A stretch of 64,000 nucleotides of DNA from Psychrilyobacter piezotolerans (GCF_003391055.1 NZ_QUAJ01000010.1:33228-97227), one strand, 5' to 3'. Counted from the first letter of the stretch, positions 24,840 to 32,802 are shown. Program-made: numbers and translations. The notes: generated from the sequence alone by a model not told the origin.

Positions 24840-24866
24840 AAGGGTTTGAGATTTCAAATCCTTTTT
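24838..24866 (+). terminator. intrinsic terminator
   Basis: AAAGGGTTTGA and TCAAATCCTTT pair around a short loop and run into a T tract directly after the prepilin stop. Confidence 0.8.
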
Positions 24867-24970
24867 TATTATTTTCATTCTTGTATACAATTGATATATT
24901 GATTTGAAATTTTGTTTAAGGCGTGGGGGATCATAGCAAATAAAAATTTGTTTTTATTAAGAACATCAAA

Positions 24971-25075
24971 AATTGCGGACAAAATTCACAGAAAATCAAG
25001 GACAAAGTAATAAAAAGATACTAAATTTATAATACCACTTCAAGGTAATTTTATTAGCCTTCAAATGAAAGTTAC
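24971..25075. repeat. dispersed intergenic repeat, copy 1
   Basis: The block GCGGACAAAATTCACAGAAA...TCAAGGACAAAGTAAT, then AAGGTAATTTTATTAGC, is a diverged copy of 42907-43024. A hairpin TGAAAGTTACG / CGCAACTTTCA overlaps and follows its end (about 25064-25102). Confidence 0.55.
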
Positions 25076-25134
25076 GAAAAAATTAAAGCGCAACTTTCAT
25101 TCAAGAGGTTAGTAAAATATCGTATCTAAATAAA

Positions 25135-25770
25135 TTAGTATCTAATCCCATCTTTATAATTTTCTTTAAGTTTAATTTGTCCATTTTCATAATAGTCAAT
25201 CCATTTCCCATTTCGTCTGCCATCTTTATATTCTCCTTTAAGCTTGATTTTCCCATTTTCATAATAATAACTCCATTTCCCATTTTTTCTTCCATTTTTA
25301 CGATTTCCTTTACCTTGGATTTGTCCATTCTCGTAATAGGCAATAAATTCCCCATTTTTTTCCCCATTTTTATAATTTTCTTTATCTTGGATTTGTCCAT
25401 TCTCATAATAGAAAATCTTTTCCCCATTTTTCCCTCCTTTTTTATAATTTTCTTTAAATTTGATCTGTCCATTTTTATAATAGCCAATCCTTTCCCCATT
25501 TTCTAATCCATTTTTATAATTTTCTTTAAGTTTGATTTGTCCATTTTCATAATAGAAAATAAATTCTCCGTTTCGTCTTCCCTCTTTAAAATTTCCTTTA
25601 ACTGCGATTTTCCCGTTTTCATAATGGGTAATACCTTTTCCTGTGTATGGAATTTCTTTGTTTATTTCATAACCTATCCCGTTTCTGTATCTCAATTGTG
25701 ATTCTCCATAACTCATTAAACTTACACTAATTATTAAACTTACACTAATCATCAATAATATTTTTTTCAT
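25135..25770 (-). CDS. YwqK-like MORN-variant repeat protein, exported
   Basis: A 211-residue protein with a signal peptide (LLMISVSLIISVSLMSYGES) and seven tandem 24-residue repeats such as NGQIKLKENYKNGLENGE and NGKIKLKGEYKDGRRNGKW. The lead-in RYRNGIGYEINKEIPYTGKG is shared with the gene at 31136. AGGAGGTG precedes the ATG. The repeats keep an open frame in other phases too, a by-product of repeated codons. It is probably a surface or periplasmic beta-rich protein; no toxin partner is seen. Confidence 0.8.
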   Translation of the reverse strand: MKKILLMISVSLIISVSLMSYGESQLRYRNGIGYEINKEIPYTGKGITHYENGKIAVKGNFKEGRRNGEFIFYYENGQIKLKENYKNGLENGERIGYYKNGQIKFKENYKKGGKNGEKIFYYENGQIQDKENYKNGEKNGEFIAYYENGQIQGKGNRKNGRKNGKWSYYYENGKIKLKGEYKDGRRNGKWIDYYENGQIKLKENYKDGIRY

Positions 25771-26277
25771 GACTACACCTCCTTTCTATTATTTTTTCTA
25801 GTATGTCAAAAAATCCAAGATTTCCTTTCTTTATCTAGAATTAGTACCTTATAAAAACTCTATATTTTATTATGCTTTTTTTGAGATTTGATTTTTTTTT
25901 TAAGTTAGTAAATTTTTCATAAAAACGCCACCTACCACCAGATATGTTATAGTTGATGACTGAATATTGAAAGTGCAAAATTCAAAATTAATTCATTTTC
26001 ATAATCAAAATAAAATAGTACAACAATTTAAATCTGATAGGATATTTTCAATTATTTTTGACACACTTTAGAGTTAGGTTAAAAATAACACGTTTATATA
26101 GAATAAAAATAGATCCCTAGACATCTATTACTCCTGATCTTAAAACGCCGACAGTGACATTATGTAATACAAAATAATTTTTATATATAAAATTTGCTAC
26201 TAGAACTATCAATGGAAATGTTATATATCACAACACTCTTGTGAAAAAAATGTTTTTGAACATTTGATAGAAAAAAA
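25771..26277. other. intergenic region without recognisable features
   Basis: About 500 bp of AT-rich DNA between two minus-strand genes. I see no frame with a ribosome site and no strong hairpin, apart from the terminator at its right-hand end. Confidence 0.45.
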
Positions 26278-26292
26278 GAGCCCTAAGGCTCT
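26278..26292 (-). terminator. intrinsic terminator
   Basis: AGAGCC/GGCTCT hairpin, preceded on the plus strand by seven A bases, which is a T run on the minus strand. It ends the 61-residue gene. Confidence 0.75.
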
Positions 26293-26295
26293 TCT

Positions 26296-26481
26296 TTACA
26301 TAGATTTCAATTTCTCTTCAGCTTCTTCTAAAACATCATAGTAGAGATTAAGGTCGTAATCATTGTATGATCCACACTTTCCAAAGATTGTTTCCATGAT
26401 ACAATATAGATTTTTACCATCATTATCCTTGATGCATTTGAGATAATACTCTAAGTTTCCGCTTACAATCTTATTCATCAT
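26296..26481 (-). CDS. hypothetical small protein, 61 residues
   Basis: A 61-residue acidic protein after GGGAGGGAT, ending LYYDVLEEAEEKLKSM and followed directly by a terminator. It looks helical and cytosolic, with Cys residues at positions 16, 27 and 36 (approximate). No family recognised. Good start and stop signals support it as a gene. Confidence 0.55.
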   Translation of the reverse strand: MMNKIVSGNLEYYLKCIKDNDGKNLYCIMETIFGKCGSYNDYDLNLYYDVLEEAEEKLKSM

Positions 26482-26768
26482 TTTAATCCCTCCCTGTGTT
26501 CTTGTTATTTTTTTAACTATACCGCTTAAAATAAAAAATTCCTTTAATGAAGTAAAAAAAAATTATTTTATGTTAACATCCAATTTACAATGAATTTATT
26601 TATTAACTTAAAAGGTAAAACTCTGAAGAACAAAAACAAATCTTTTCAATATATTTGTCGTTATCTTTATTTAATTACTTAAAGAATAAAAAAAAGAGAG
26701 CCAAGATTTCCCTTAACTCTCTACTACTTGAAATTAAATATAATTCTCCATTAATTTCTGATTTTTTA

Positions 26769-27518
26769 TTATATCTCTATACTCTTTCCTATCCATCTCC
26801 TCTCAATTTCTTCTGCAATGACTAATGAATTTTTGTTGTTTGTCATCACTACATCTCCAATTGGACTCCAAATAGAACTTTTCCCAATAGGTTCCCATCC
26901 ACCAGTTGGTGCATTGTGATTTGCCATACCAACTAATATTTTATGATTTAAAGCATAATCTTTTAATTTCTTAGTATCAGCTTGATATCCATTCTCAGTT
27001 ATAAGAACCCCTGCCAAATATATATCAGCACCTTCATTAACACATTTTTTTACATGTTCTGGATTATTAGTGTCAGCACAAATAGCAATAGCTATCTTTT
27101 TATTTTCTATCTCTAAAAATACATGGGATTTACCTGAAGAAAAATATGCATTCTCTCCAGAGTGAAGATTCATTTTAGAATAAGTAGAAACTTCCCCTTT
27201 GGGTGAAATAATAATAGCACCGATTTGTAATAATTCATCTTTTTTTATAGGAGCTCCTACTACTAGATACATATTATTATCTTTAGCTGCTTCAATCAGC
27301 GGCAATAATCGAATATCATCAATTTTAAATGCCAGATATTCTGCTATTTCAGGCTCATAGCCAGTTAATGATAATTCAGGAAATACAATAATTGATATAT
27401 CTTCAGTCTTTGCTTTTTTTATAGCTTTTAAATGAAGATTTATATTAACTGAAACATCACCTTTAATAGATGATATTTGAGCAACTGCTATTTTCAGGTT
27501 TTTATTAAAATTATTCAT
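26769..27518 (-). CDS. carbon-nitrogen hydrolase (nitrilase superfamily)
   Basis: A 249-residue hydrolase with the catalytic triad in order: Glu in FPELSLTGYEP, Lys in YSKMNLHSGE and Cys in IAICADTNNPEH. The length fits small amidases of the family. Its ATG lies inside the end of a short amidohydrolase-like stub (27511-27627) and uses an AAGGAGGA site within that stub. The substrate is unknown; C-N bond hydrolysis of a small amide is expected. Confidence 0.9.
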   Translation of the reverse strand: MNNFNKNLKIAVAQISSIKGDVSVNINLHLKAIKKAKTEDISIIVFPELSLTGYEPEIAEYLAFKIDDIRLLPLIEAAKDNNMYLVVGAPIKKDELLQIGAIIISPKGEVSTYSKMNLHSGENAYFSSGKSHVFLEIENKKIAIAICADTNNPEHVKKCVNEGADIYLAGVLITENGYQADTKKLKDYALNHKILVGMANHNAPTGGWEPIGKSSIWSPIGDVVMTNNKNSLVIAEEIERRWIGKSIEI

Positions 27519-27627
27519 ACATCCTCCTTGTACCTATAGCTTTAAAAATACCTTTTTCTACATAAAAAGCTTCACAAAGCTTATCACCATCTAAAGTTAT
27601 TATGTTTCCGTTAATAAATACGGTCAT
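27511..27627 (-). pseudogene. N-terminal stub of an amidohydrolase gene
   Basis: A 38-codon frame with AAGGAG upstream reads MTVFINGNIITLDGDKLCEA, then VEKGIFKAIGT, the exact style of an amidohydrolase N-terminus (YtcJ-like). It then stops within the start of the nitrilase gene, with an 8 bp overlap. Amidohydrolases have over 400 residues, so nearly all of it is gone. It still provides a translated lead for the nitrilase gene. Confidence 0.7.
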
Positions 27628-27789
27628 TTTTAACATCTCCTTAGAATAATTTATGATTGTCTATTATTATGCCCTAGTATATCATAAATAATATATAATT
27701 AGATATTATGATTCTCCAAATAACCCTTTTATAAATTTACATTATTTCAATAATTCCCGCCCCACTTTCGATTTTCTCTTTTTACAGTT

Positions 27790-28131
27790 TTAATCTATTT
27801 TTTCTCCCTCTGTTTCAAGAATATTTCTTCCCCATTTTTCCATAAGATCCAGTATCTCTCCAAGACCTCTCCCTTTAGGTGTTATTTTATACTCTACTCT
27901 AGGAGGAACTTCCGGATAGACTTTCCTTTCTATAAACCCATTTTTTTCTAATTCCTTTAGGTGTTCAGATAATACTTTTTTACTTATGCCGGGAACTATC
28001 TTTTGCACTTCACTAAATCTTAAGACCTCTTTATTAAGATGCCATACAATAAGTGATCTCCATTTCCCTCCTAATACATCTATTGTAGTTTCTATAGGGC
28101 ACTTATATTCCTTATTGTTCCATCTATACAT
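27790..28131 (-). CDS. HxlR family transcriptional regulator
   Basis: A 113-residue winged helix protein: CPIETTIDVLGGKWRSLIVWHL is the HxlR signature, followed by RFSEVQKIVPGISKKVLSEHLKELE (recognition helix) and the wing PRVEYKITPKGRGLGEIL. It is divergent from a VOC-family gene with a 259 bp gap; HxlR proteins often control such a divergent redox or aldehyde-stress gene. The sensed compound is unknown. Confidence 0.92.
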   Translation of the reverse strand: MYRWNNKEYKCPIETTIDVLGGKWRSLIVWHLNKEVLRFSEVQKIVPGISKKVLSEHLKELEKNGFIERKVYPEVPPRVEYKITPKGRGLGEILDLMEKWGRNILETEGEKID

Positions 28132-28390
28132 AACTTTCCTCCTGATCTTTTATTATTTATCTCTATTCTATCATGATATAATAACTTTTCCTGTATTTAT
28201 TCAATTTCGTTAATTTTTTCAAAAAAACTTTTTTTCTTCTAAGAGAGTCTTTCTCACAAAAGGAACCTTTAGGTAACCTGACTACTAAAAAGTGCCTTCT
28301 TCATAAACTTTTTTATCTATGTTATTCTTATCTTGTCTCAAAAGACATAAAAAAATTTATTAATATTTAGATATAATTTAGGAGGTAACA

Positions 28391-28906
28391 ATGAGGTATC
28401 CAAGAGCATTTTCACATATTGGAATTACAGTGTCAGATTTAGATAAAGCCGTTAAGTTTTATGAAGAGGTTATGGGGTGGTATATTATTATGAAACCCAG
28501 TGAAGTAGTAGAAGAAAAGGTAACAGCAATAGGTCAGATGTGCATAGATGTCTTTGGTGAAGGATGGGGTACATTTAGAATAGCCCATCTTTCTACTGCA
28601 GATGGTATAGGAATTGAGTTATTCGAATTTCCTAATAACAACAATCAACCTCAAGCTGAGTTTAAGCCTTTCCAAACTGGTGTATTCCACTTCTCGGTAA
28701 AAGATCCAGATGTAGAAGGTTTAGCAGCTAAAATCGTAGAATGTGGCGGAAAACAACGAATGCCAATAAGAGAATACTACCCAGAAGATAAGCCATACAG
28801 AATGGTTTATATGGAAGATCCTTTTGGAAATATTATAGAAATTTATTCTCATTCATATGAACTTCACTATGGTGCCGGTGCATACCAACATGAACTACAT
28901 AATTAA
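28391..28906 (+). CDS. VOC family protein (glyoxalase/dioxygenase fold)
   Basis: A 171-residue vicinal oxygen chelate protein with paired beta-alpha-beta-beta-beta modules: FSHIGITVSDLDKAVKFYEEVMGW at the N-terminus, GVFHFSVKDPDVEGLAAKI in the middle, and MVYMEDPFGNIIEIYSHSYE at the end, with metal-binding His and Glu candidates in these segments. AGGAGG precedes the ATG. It may be regulated by the divergent HxlR gene. Substrate unknown. Confidence 0.88.
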   Translation: MRYPRAFSHIGITVSDLDKAVKFYEEVMGWYIIMKPSEVVEEKVTAIGQMCIDVFGEGWGTFRIAHLSTADGIGIELFEFPNNNNQPQAEFKPFQTGVFHFSVKDPDVEGLAAKIVECGGKQRMPIREYYPEDKPYRMVYMEDPFGNIIEIYSHSYELHYGAGAYQHELHN

Positions 28907-29006
28907 AATAAAGCTGCAATAATAATAACCTTAAGCAAAAATAGTCTATAGAGAAGTTATTTATATAATTTCCGTGGTTTAGTTTTATGTGTGTTTTTCC
29001 TTTAAT

Positions 29007-29036
29007 AAAAGCCTTGCCTTGCGAAGTAGGGCTTTT
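29007..29036 (+). terminator. terminator with conserved loop, copy A
   Basis: AAAAGCCTTG-CCTTGCGAAG-TAGGGCTTTT. It may end the VOC gene transcript. The loop sequence CTTGCGAAGT is shared with copy B at 29161. Confidence 0.75.
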
Positions 29037-29160
29037 GTTATATCTTAAACATTATTGTTAAAATATTTTATTATCTATAGAAATTAAATTTGACTTTTTA
29101 TAATTTATAATGAAGACTTTAAATAAGAAGACCTGTTGATCTTCATATTATCAACCTTTT

Positions 29161-29191
29161 AAAAGCCTTGACTTGCGAAGTTAGGGCTTTT
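29161..29191 (+). terminator. terminator with conserved loop, copy B
   Basis: AAAAGCCTTG-ACTTGCGAAGT-TAGGGCTTTT, nearly identical to copy A including the loop, which is not expected of an ordinary terminator. A GTTGAT/ATCAAC hairpin lies just upstream. Confidence 0.7.
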
Positions 29192-29327
29192 ATTATGTAT
29201 ACAATAAATCGGCAGTGTAGTTTCTCTGTTTTCACTTTATAGAATTCCCTTGCAGGAGTCTCATATTTTCCTTTCTTCTATTTTTTCCCCATTGTTTCCT
29301 CCTATTTTAAATTTTTTGTACATTTTT

Positions 29328-29449
29328 TTGACTTTTTGTATTTTTTAGAGTAATAATAATATTGTGTTAATGTTTATTCCACTAGATATTAATACCACAT
29401 CTTTAGTAAGAAGCTCTCGTCGACTTTACGAAAGCTTCTTACTTTTTTT
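29328..29449 (+). ncRNA. candidate small RNA 1 with promoter and terminator
   Basis: TTGACT (29328-29333), 17 bp, TAATAA (29351-29356) predicts a start near 29363. A strong terminator follows: GTAAGAAGCT/AGCTTCTTAC (29406-29442) and seven T bases. The transcript would be about 85 nt with no frame worth translating. Confidence 0.5.
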
Positions 29450-29497
29450 ATAGAAAACCATCCTCATCTAGATAATCAACTCAATCTCCTAAAATTA

Positions 29498-29618
29498 TTG
29501 ACTTTTGTATCAAATTTTGCACAATGATGTCGTGATGAAATAAAAGAGTTTTTCTTAGACGTTATTCTCTCCCAAGCTATTTCATTGTATCTGGAGCTCT
29601 TAATAAGAGCTCCTTTAT
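29498..29618 (+). ncRNA. candidate small RNA 2 with promoter and terminator
   Basis: TTGACT (29498-29503), 16 bp, CACAAT (29520-29525, a weak -10), then about 70 nt and a terminator GGAGCTCT/AGAGCTCC (29593-29613) with TTTAT. No coding potential. Less certain than candidate 1. Confidence 0.35.
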
Positions 29619-29780
29619 ATAGTTTCACAAGACCCTCATCTTCCTATGTTGCTCCCTCGTAGGGAGTAAAACAGTTAGAATAAAAGGAATCTCTTTCTCC
29701 CTTTAGACATTTATAAATTACTTTTTATCTATAAGAAATTTCTAATACTTGTCGCCTCAAGAGAGAGAGTAAATAGATTC

Positions 29781-29850
29781 TAAAGATTCCATCTTTAATA
29801 CGGGTCTGTTTCTTGTCTTGACACAAGAAATAGACGAAAGAAGGTAGACT
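29781..29850. repeat. hairpin repeat, copy 2
   Basis: It keeps AGATTCCATCTTTAA, a stem GTCTGTTTCTTGT / ACAAGAAATAGAC (29804-29835) and the following GAAAGAA. Compared with copy 1 (1881-1950), paired stem positions change together. Confidence 0.65.
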
Positions 29851-29862
29851 CCTCCTTCTTAT

Positions 29863-29930
29863 GGTTTCCCGATTGACGAGTACGAAATTTTCTTATAGTT
29901 ATAAGAAAATTACGATGTCAAAGAGAAACC
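29863..29930. repeat. 68 nt nested inverted repeat
   Basis: GGTTTC pairs with GAAACC, TTGAC with GTCAA, and the centre ATTTTCTTATA-GT-TATAAGAAAAT is an 11 bp perfect stem (29887-29910). The three nested stems make one long hairpin with small internal loops. No T run follows, so it is not a plain terminator. Confidence 0.65.
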
Positions 29931-30490
29931 GAAGCTATAATCATCTTGTCTTTGTGAGTAAGTCACAATTGTCATTGTAGAAACACTACTGCTGAAGCTC
30001 AACGACTATAAACTTCAAAAGATAAAATTTGAAAATAAAGTCAGTGTCAAAAGAAGGTTTTAACCAATAAAAACCTTTGTGTATCTCTTCATCTCTTTTC
30101 TTAGTGCTGAAGCATCTCTGAGAATCTCAGTATGTTTTGAGTTACAGGAATGCTGATATTGTAATTCGTGACAAAAAAAATTAATTTATTTACCCCTGCT
30201 GGGTAATTGAGTTCCCGCCGACTTAATATTTAAATAGTTTCCCGCTTAACTATTTCCCTTTAAATAAAAAAAAAGGAACATAAAAACAGATTAACCACGG
30301 CTAGACCAGACTCAGCTCTATTCTTAGATCAGGTAAGGGTAGGAACCTTTAAAGAATAGATGAGGCAGATGACCTGGATGAAGAAGTGAGAGCATGGCTC
30401 CTAAAGTATGCTGTAAGCTGCAGAGAAAAGGTGAAGATAGAAAATTCCAATATTGAGAAAAAAAAGAGAGAGAAAAGTAAAAAAGATGGA

Positions 30491-30631
30491 TTAATCCACC
30501 TTTTTATAGATTCCTGCCTTACAATCTGGACATTCTGGTAATTCTTCATTGTCGCTTTCGATTATCAGTTCCAAATAACACATCACACACATATAAGTTC
30601 CTACATCTGGTTTTTCACCTGCTACATACAT
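30491..30631 (-). CDS. small zinc-ribbon protein, 46 residues
   Basis: A 46-codon frame after AGGAGGTGA reads MYVAGEKPDVGTYMCVMCYL, then LPECPDCKAGIYKKVD. Two CxxC pairs (Cys15/18, Cys34/37) form a zinc ribbon or rubredoxin-like knuckle. Similar tiny proteins with the start YVAGE-P-x-G-x-Y-x-C are common in anaerobes. A hairpin over the stop codon (AAAAGGTGGAT/ATCCATCTTTT) probably ends transcription. Role unknown. Confidence 0.8.
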   Translation of the reverse strand: MYVAGEKPDVGTYMCVMCYLELIIESDNEELPECPDCKAGIYKKVD

Positions 30632-30810
30632 AGAATCTCACCTCCTAAAAAAAATCATAAAGATTTTAAAATATATTATCTGTTAGAAGTATACCTCCAA
30701 AACTTAAAAAATGACTAAAAAAAAATATAATAAAGGAGAAGTTTTTATGAATTAAAAAAATAGGAGTAGAGATAGATACGGTATCAAATGGGAGCTTTAG
30801 TATGAGCCAT

Positions 30811-30867
30811 GACACCTTCCCTTTAACAGCGGTCTGGCTGAATATATAAGATCAAAAAAAGTAGGAT
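30811..30867 (+). repeat. direct repeat flanking the YwqK-like gene, copy A
   Basis: GACACCTT...CTGGCTGAATAT...AAGATCAAAAAAAG, 57 bp, matches 31931-31987 with 10 differences. It leads into a terminator-like stem AAAGTAGGAT/ATCCTGCTTT ending near 30882. Confidence 0.6.
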
Positions 30868-30942
30868 TTATCCTGCTTTTTTGTTTAAAACTTACTTCCA
30901 ACCTAATTTTACTTATCCAAAGCTATAACTACTTCTTATTTT

Positions 30943-31005
30943 TTAATATTTCAATAAATTTTTTTCTAAAAATTGATTACCACCTAAAATTAAAACTTTT
31001 TTCAT
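30943..31005 (-). pseudogene. N-terminal stub of an NAD-dependent epimerase gene
   Basis: With a good GGAGGT site, the ATG at 31005 opens MKKVLILGGNQFLEKNLLKY and stops. The GGNQF glycine loop start is typical of NAD-dependent epimerase/dehydratase proteins of over 290 residues. A one-base shift would extend it by only a few codons, so the gene is lost. Confidence 0.6.
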
Positions 31006-31135
31006 TTTGATACCTCCATGACTTATCTTAGCCATTAAAAACAGATAAAAATTTATTTGATTCAATTATTTCAACTTTTAAAGAAACATCTTTTTTTCTA
31101 ATAACACCTCATTAGAAAGCAGTATTTTCTTGCTT

Positions 31136-31765
31136 TTATTTTCCCATCTTTAAAATTTCCTTTAACTTTGATACGTCCATTTTCGTAATAGGTAATTCCT
31201 TTACCTTTTTTTCTCCATCTTTATAATTCCCTTTTCCTTCGATTTTTCCAGTTTCATTATAGGTAACCCATTCTCCTTTTTTCCCCCCATCTTTATAATT
31301 TCCTTTACCTTTGATTTTTCCATTTTCATTATAGGTAATCCATTCCCAGTTTTCACCCCCATCTTTATAATTCCCTTTTCCTTCGATTTTTCCAGTTTCA
31401 TTATAGGTAACCCATTCTCCTTTTTTTCCCCCATCTTTATAATTTCCTTTACCTTCGATTTTTCCATTTTCATTATAGGCAATCCATTCTCCTTTTTTTC
31501 CCCCATCTTTAAAATTTGCTTTAGCTTTGATTTTTCCATTTTCATTATAGGCAATCCATTCCCCTTTTCTTAATCCATCTTTATAACTTCCTTTAAATTT
31601 GATTTTCCCATTTTCGTAATAGGCAATAGCTTCCCCTGTGTATGGAGTTTCTTGATTTGTTTCAAAATACACACCGTTTCTGGTTTGTAATTGCTCTTTA
31701 TCAATTGTTTTTCCATAACTCATCAAACTTATACTAATTATTAATATTAATAATAATTGTTTCAT
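31136..31765 (-). CDS. YwqK-like MORN-variant repeat protein, exported, 3' frameshift
   Basis: A 209-residue protein with a signal peptide (LLLILIISISLMSYGK) and six 24-residue repeats, e.g. GKGNYKDGGKKGEWVTYNE. At DNA level the unit is 72 bp, with two almost identical 144 bp double units (from 31241 and 31385). The last repeat goes out of frame at seven A bases (31206-31212 as T on the plus strand); eight would restore GKGITYYENGRIKVKGNFKDG. Upstream lead-in matches the gene at 25135. No partner toxin is visible. Confidence 0.75.
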   Translation of the reverse strand: MKQLLLILIISISLMSYGKTIDKEQLQTRNGVYFETNQETPYTGEAIAYYENGKIKFKGSYKDGLRKGEWIAYNENGKIKAKANFKDGGKKGEWIAYNENGKIEGKGNYKDGGKKGEWVTYNETGKIEGKGNYKDGGENWEWITYNENGKIKGKGNYKDGGKKGEWVTYNETGKIEGKGNYKDGEKKVKELPITKMDVSKLKEILKMGK

Positions 31766-31930
31766 TTTCTTCCTCCCTTTATTTTTATTGTCGTTTTAAG
31801 TATGCTTGATAATATTTTAAATTTCAAATTAAAAAAAAGGATTGGTTTCTAAAAAAATAACAAAACAAATTTATGGTGATAGGGGAAATTAGGAGTCTGA
31901 AGATGATAAAAATTTTGGAAGGTCATTGCA

Positions 31931-31987
31931 GACACCTTGCTTTTAATGGATGTTTGGCTGAATATGGAAGATCAAAAAAAGCAGGAT
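31931..31987 (+). repeat. direct repeat flanking the YwqK-like gene, copy B
   Basis: It matches copy A (30811-30867) at 47 of 57 positions in the same orientation. The two copies enclose the epimerase stub and the YwqK-like gene, 1.1 kb apart. Confidence 0.6.
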
Positions 31988-32034
31988 AAGCCCATCCCGC
32001 TCTCTTATTTGCTATTAAATAATTACTTTTTGTA

Positions 32035-32802
32035 CTAATCCATTTGCTTATAGATATCTCGCCCTGTAGCCTGCTTATTCGGAGTCAGCATCAGCTCACA
32101 CACCTGGATATTTTGCGGCAATGAAGTCGTATATACAATAACTTCGGCTACGTCCTCCGAAGTCAGGGCTTCTATTCCTTTGTATACATTTTCAGCTTTT
32201 TTATCGTCTCCCCTGAACCTGACATTTGAAAATGGAGTTTCTACCATTCCCGGCTCTATATTCGTTACCCTGATAGGTGTATCTATAAGGTCTATCCTCA
32301 TTGCATCGGATAAGGTTTTTACTGCTGCTTTACTGGCACAATAAACTCCTCCACCTGAATATGCTACCCTGCCTGCTGTAGACCCTAAATTTACCACATG
32401 CCCATCTAGTTTTGCTTCCAACATGAGAGGTATTACTGTTTTAGACACATATAGCAGCCCCTTTATATTTACATCTATAACATTGTCAAATGAGCTGTAT
32501 TCACTTTCGTGGATCTTATCCATTCCCAATGCCAATCCGGCTGAGTTTACCAATATGTCTATCTGCTTCCATCTGTCTTCCAATGAATTTATCTTATTTT
32601 TTACTTCTTCTGAATCGGATATATCCATTTGCAGAAGTTTAATTTCAATATTTTTAAATCCAAGTATCTCATTTTTTAGTTCCTCTAATTTATCCATTCT
32701 TCTAGCCACCAAGATCAAATCATAAGACTTTTCTGCATATCTAAGTGCCGTAGCTCTCCCTATTCCCGAACTAGCTCCTGTAATTAAAACAATTTTTTTC
32801 AT
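32035..32802 (-). CDS. SDR family oxidoreductase, YdfG-like
   Basis: A 255-residue short-chain dehydrogenase. The NAD(P) loop is TGASSGIGRA near residues 8-17, the NAG-type motif appears as VNSAGLALG, and the catalytic Ser/Tyr/Lys lie in NLGSTAGRVAYSGGGVYCASKAA. C-terminal features (GMVETPFSNVRF) match YdfG-type 3-hydroxy acid/serine dehydrogenases. The ATG at 32802 gives a standard N-terminus after GGGGGCAG; a longer upstream frame is unlikely. Substrate: a hydroxy acid, by family only. Confidence 0.9.
   Translation of the reverse strand: MKKIVLITGASSGIGRATALRYAEKSYDLILVARRMDKLEELKNEILGFKNIEIKLLQMDISDSEEVKNKINSLEDRWKQIDILVNSAGLALGMDKIHESEYSSFDNVIDVNIKGLLYVSKTVIPLMLEAKLDGHVVNLGSTAGRVAYSGGGVYCASKAAVKTLSDAMRIDLIDTPIRVTNIEPGMVETPFSNVRFRGDDKKAENVYKGIEALTSEDVAEVIVYTTSLPQNIQVCELMLTPNKQATGRDIYKQMD

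Larger units (their letters stand above)
28907..30490. other. 1.6 kb gene-free region rich in hairpins
   Basis: No intact gene is found on either strand. The region holds twin terminators (29007, 29161), two promoter-plus-terminator units, a hairpin repeat (29781-29850), a 68 nt inverted repeat (29863-29930), and a plus-strand gene-like frame near 30350-30500 (EEVRAWLLKYAVSCREKV) that may be a decayed gene. Such density of RNA-type structure suggests small RNAs or a decayed element. Confidence 0.6.

Noticed and set aside
28907..30490. CRISPR array or prophage remnant in the large gene-free region.
   Set aside because: The repeats are not regularly spaced, no spacers or cas genes are present, and no phage genes are seen. 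Hairpins and small transcription units fit better.
31201..31554. A long open frame in the second phase of the YwqK-like gene (also at 25101-25499).
   Set aside because: Repeated codons keep alternative frames open. There is no signal peptide or ribosome site, and the amino acid pattern is just the frame-shifted repeat.
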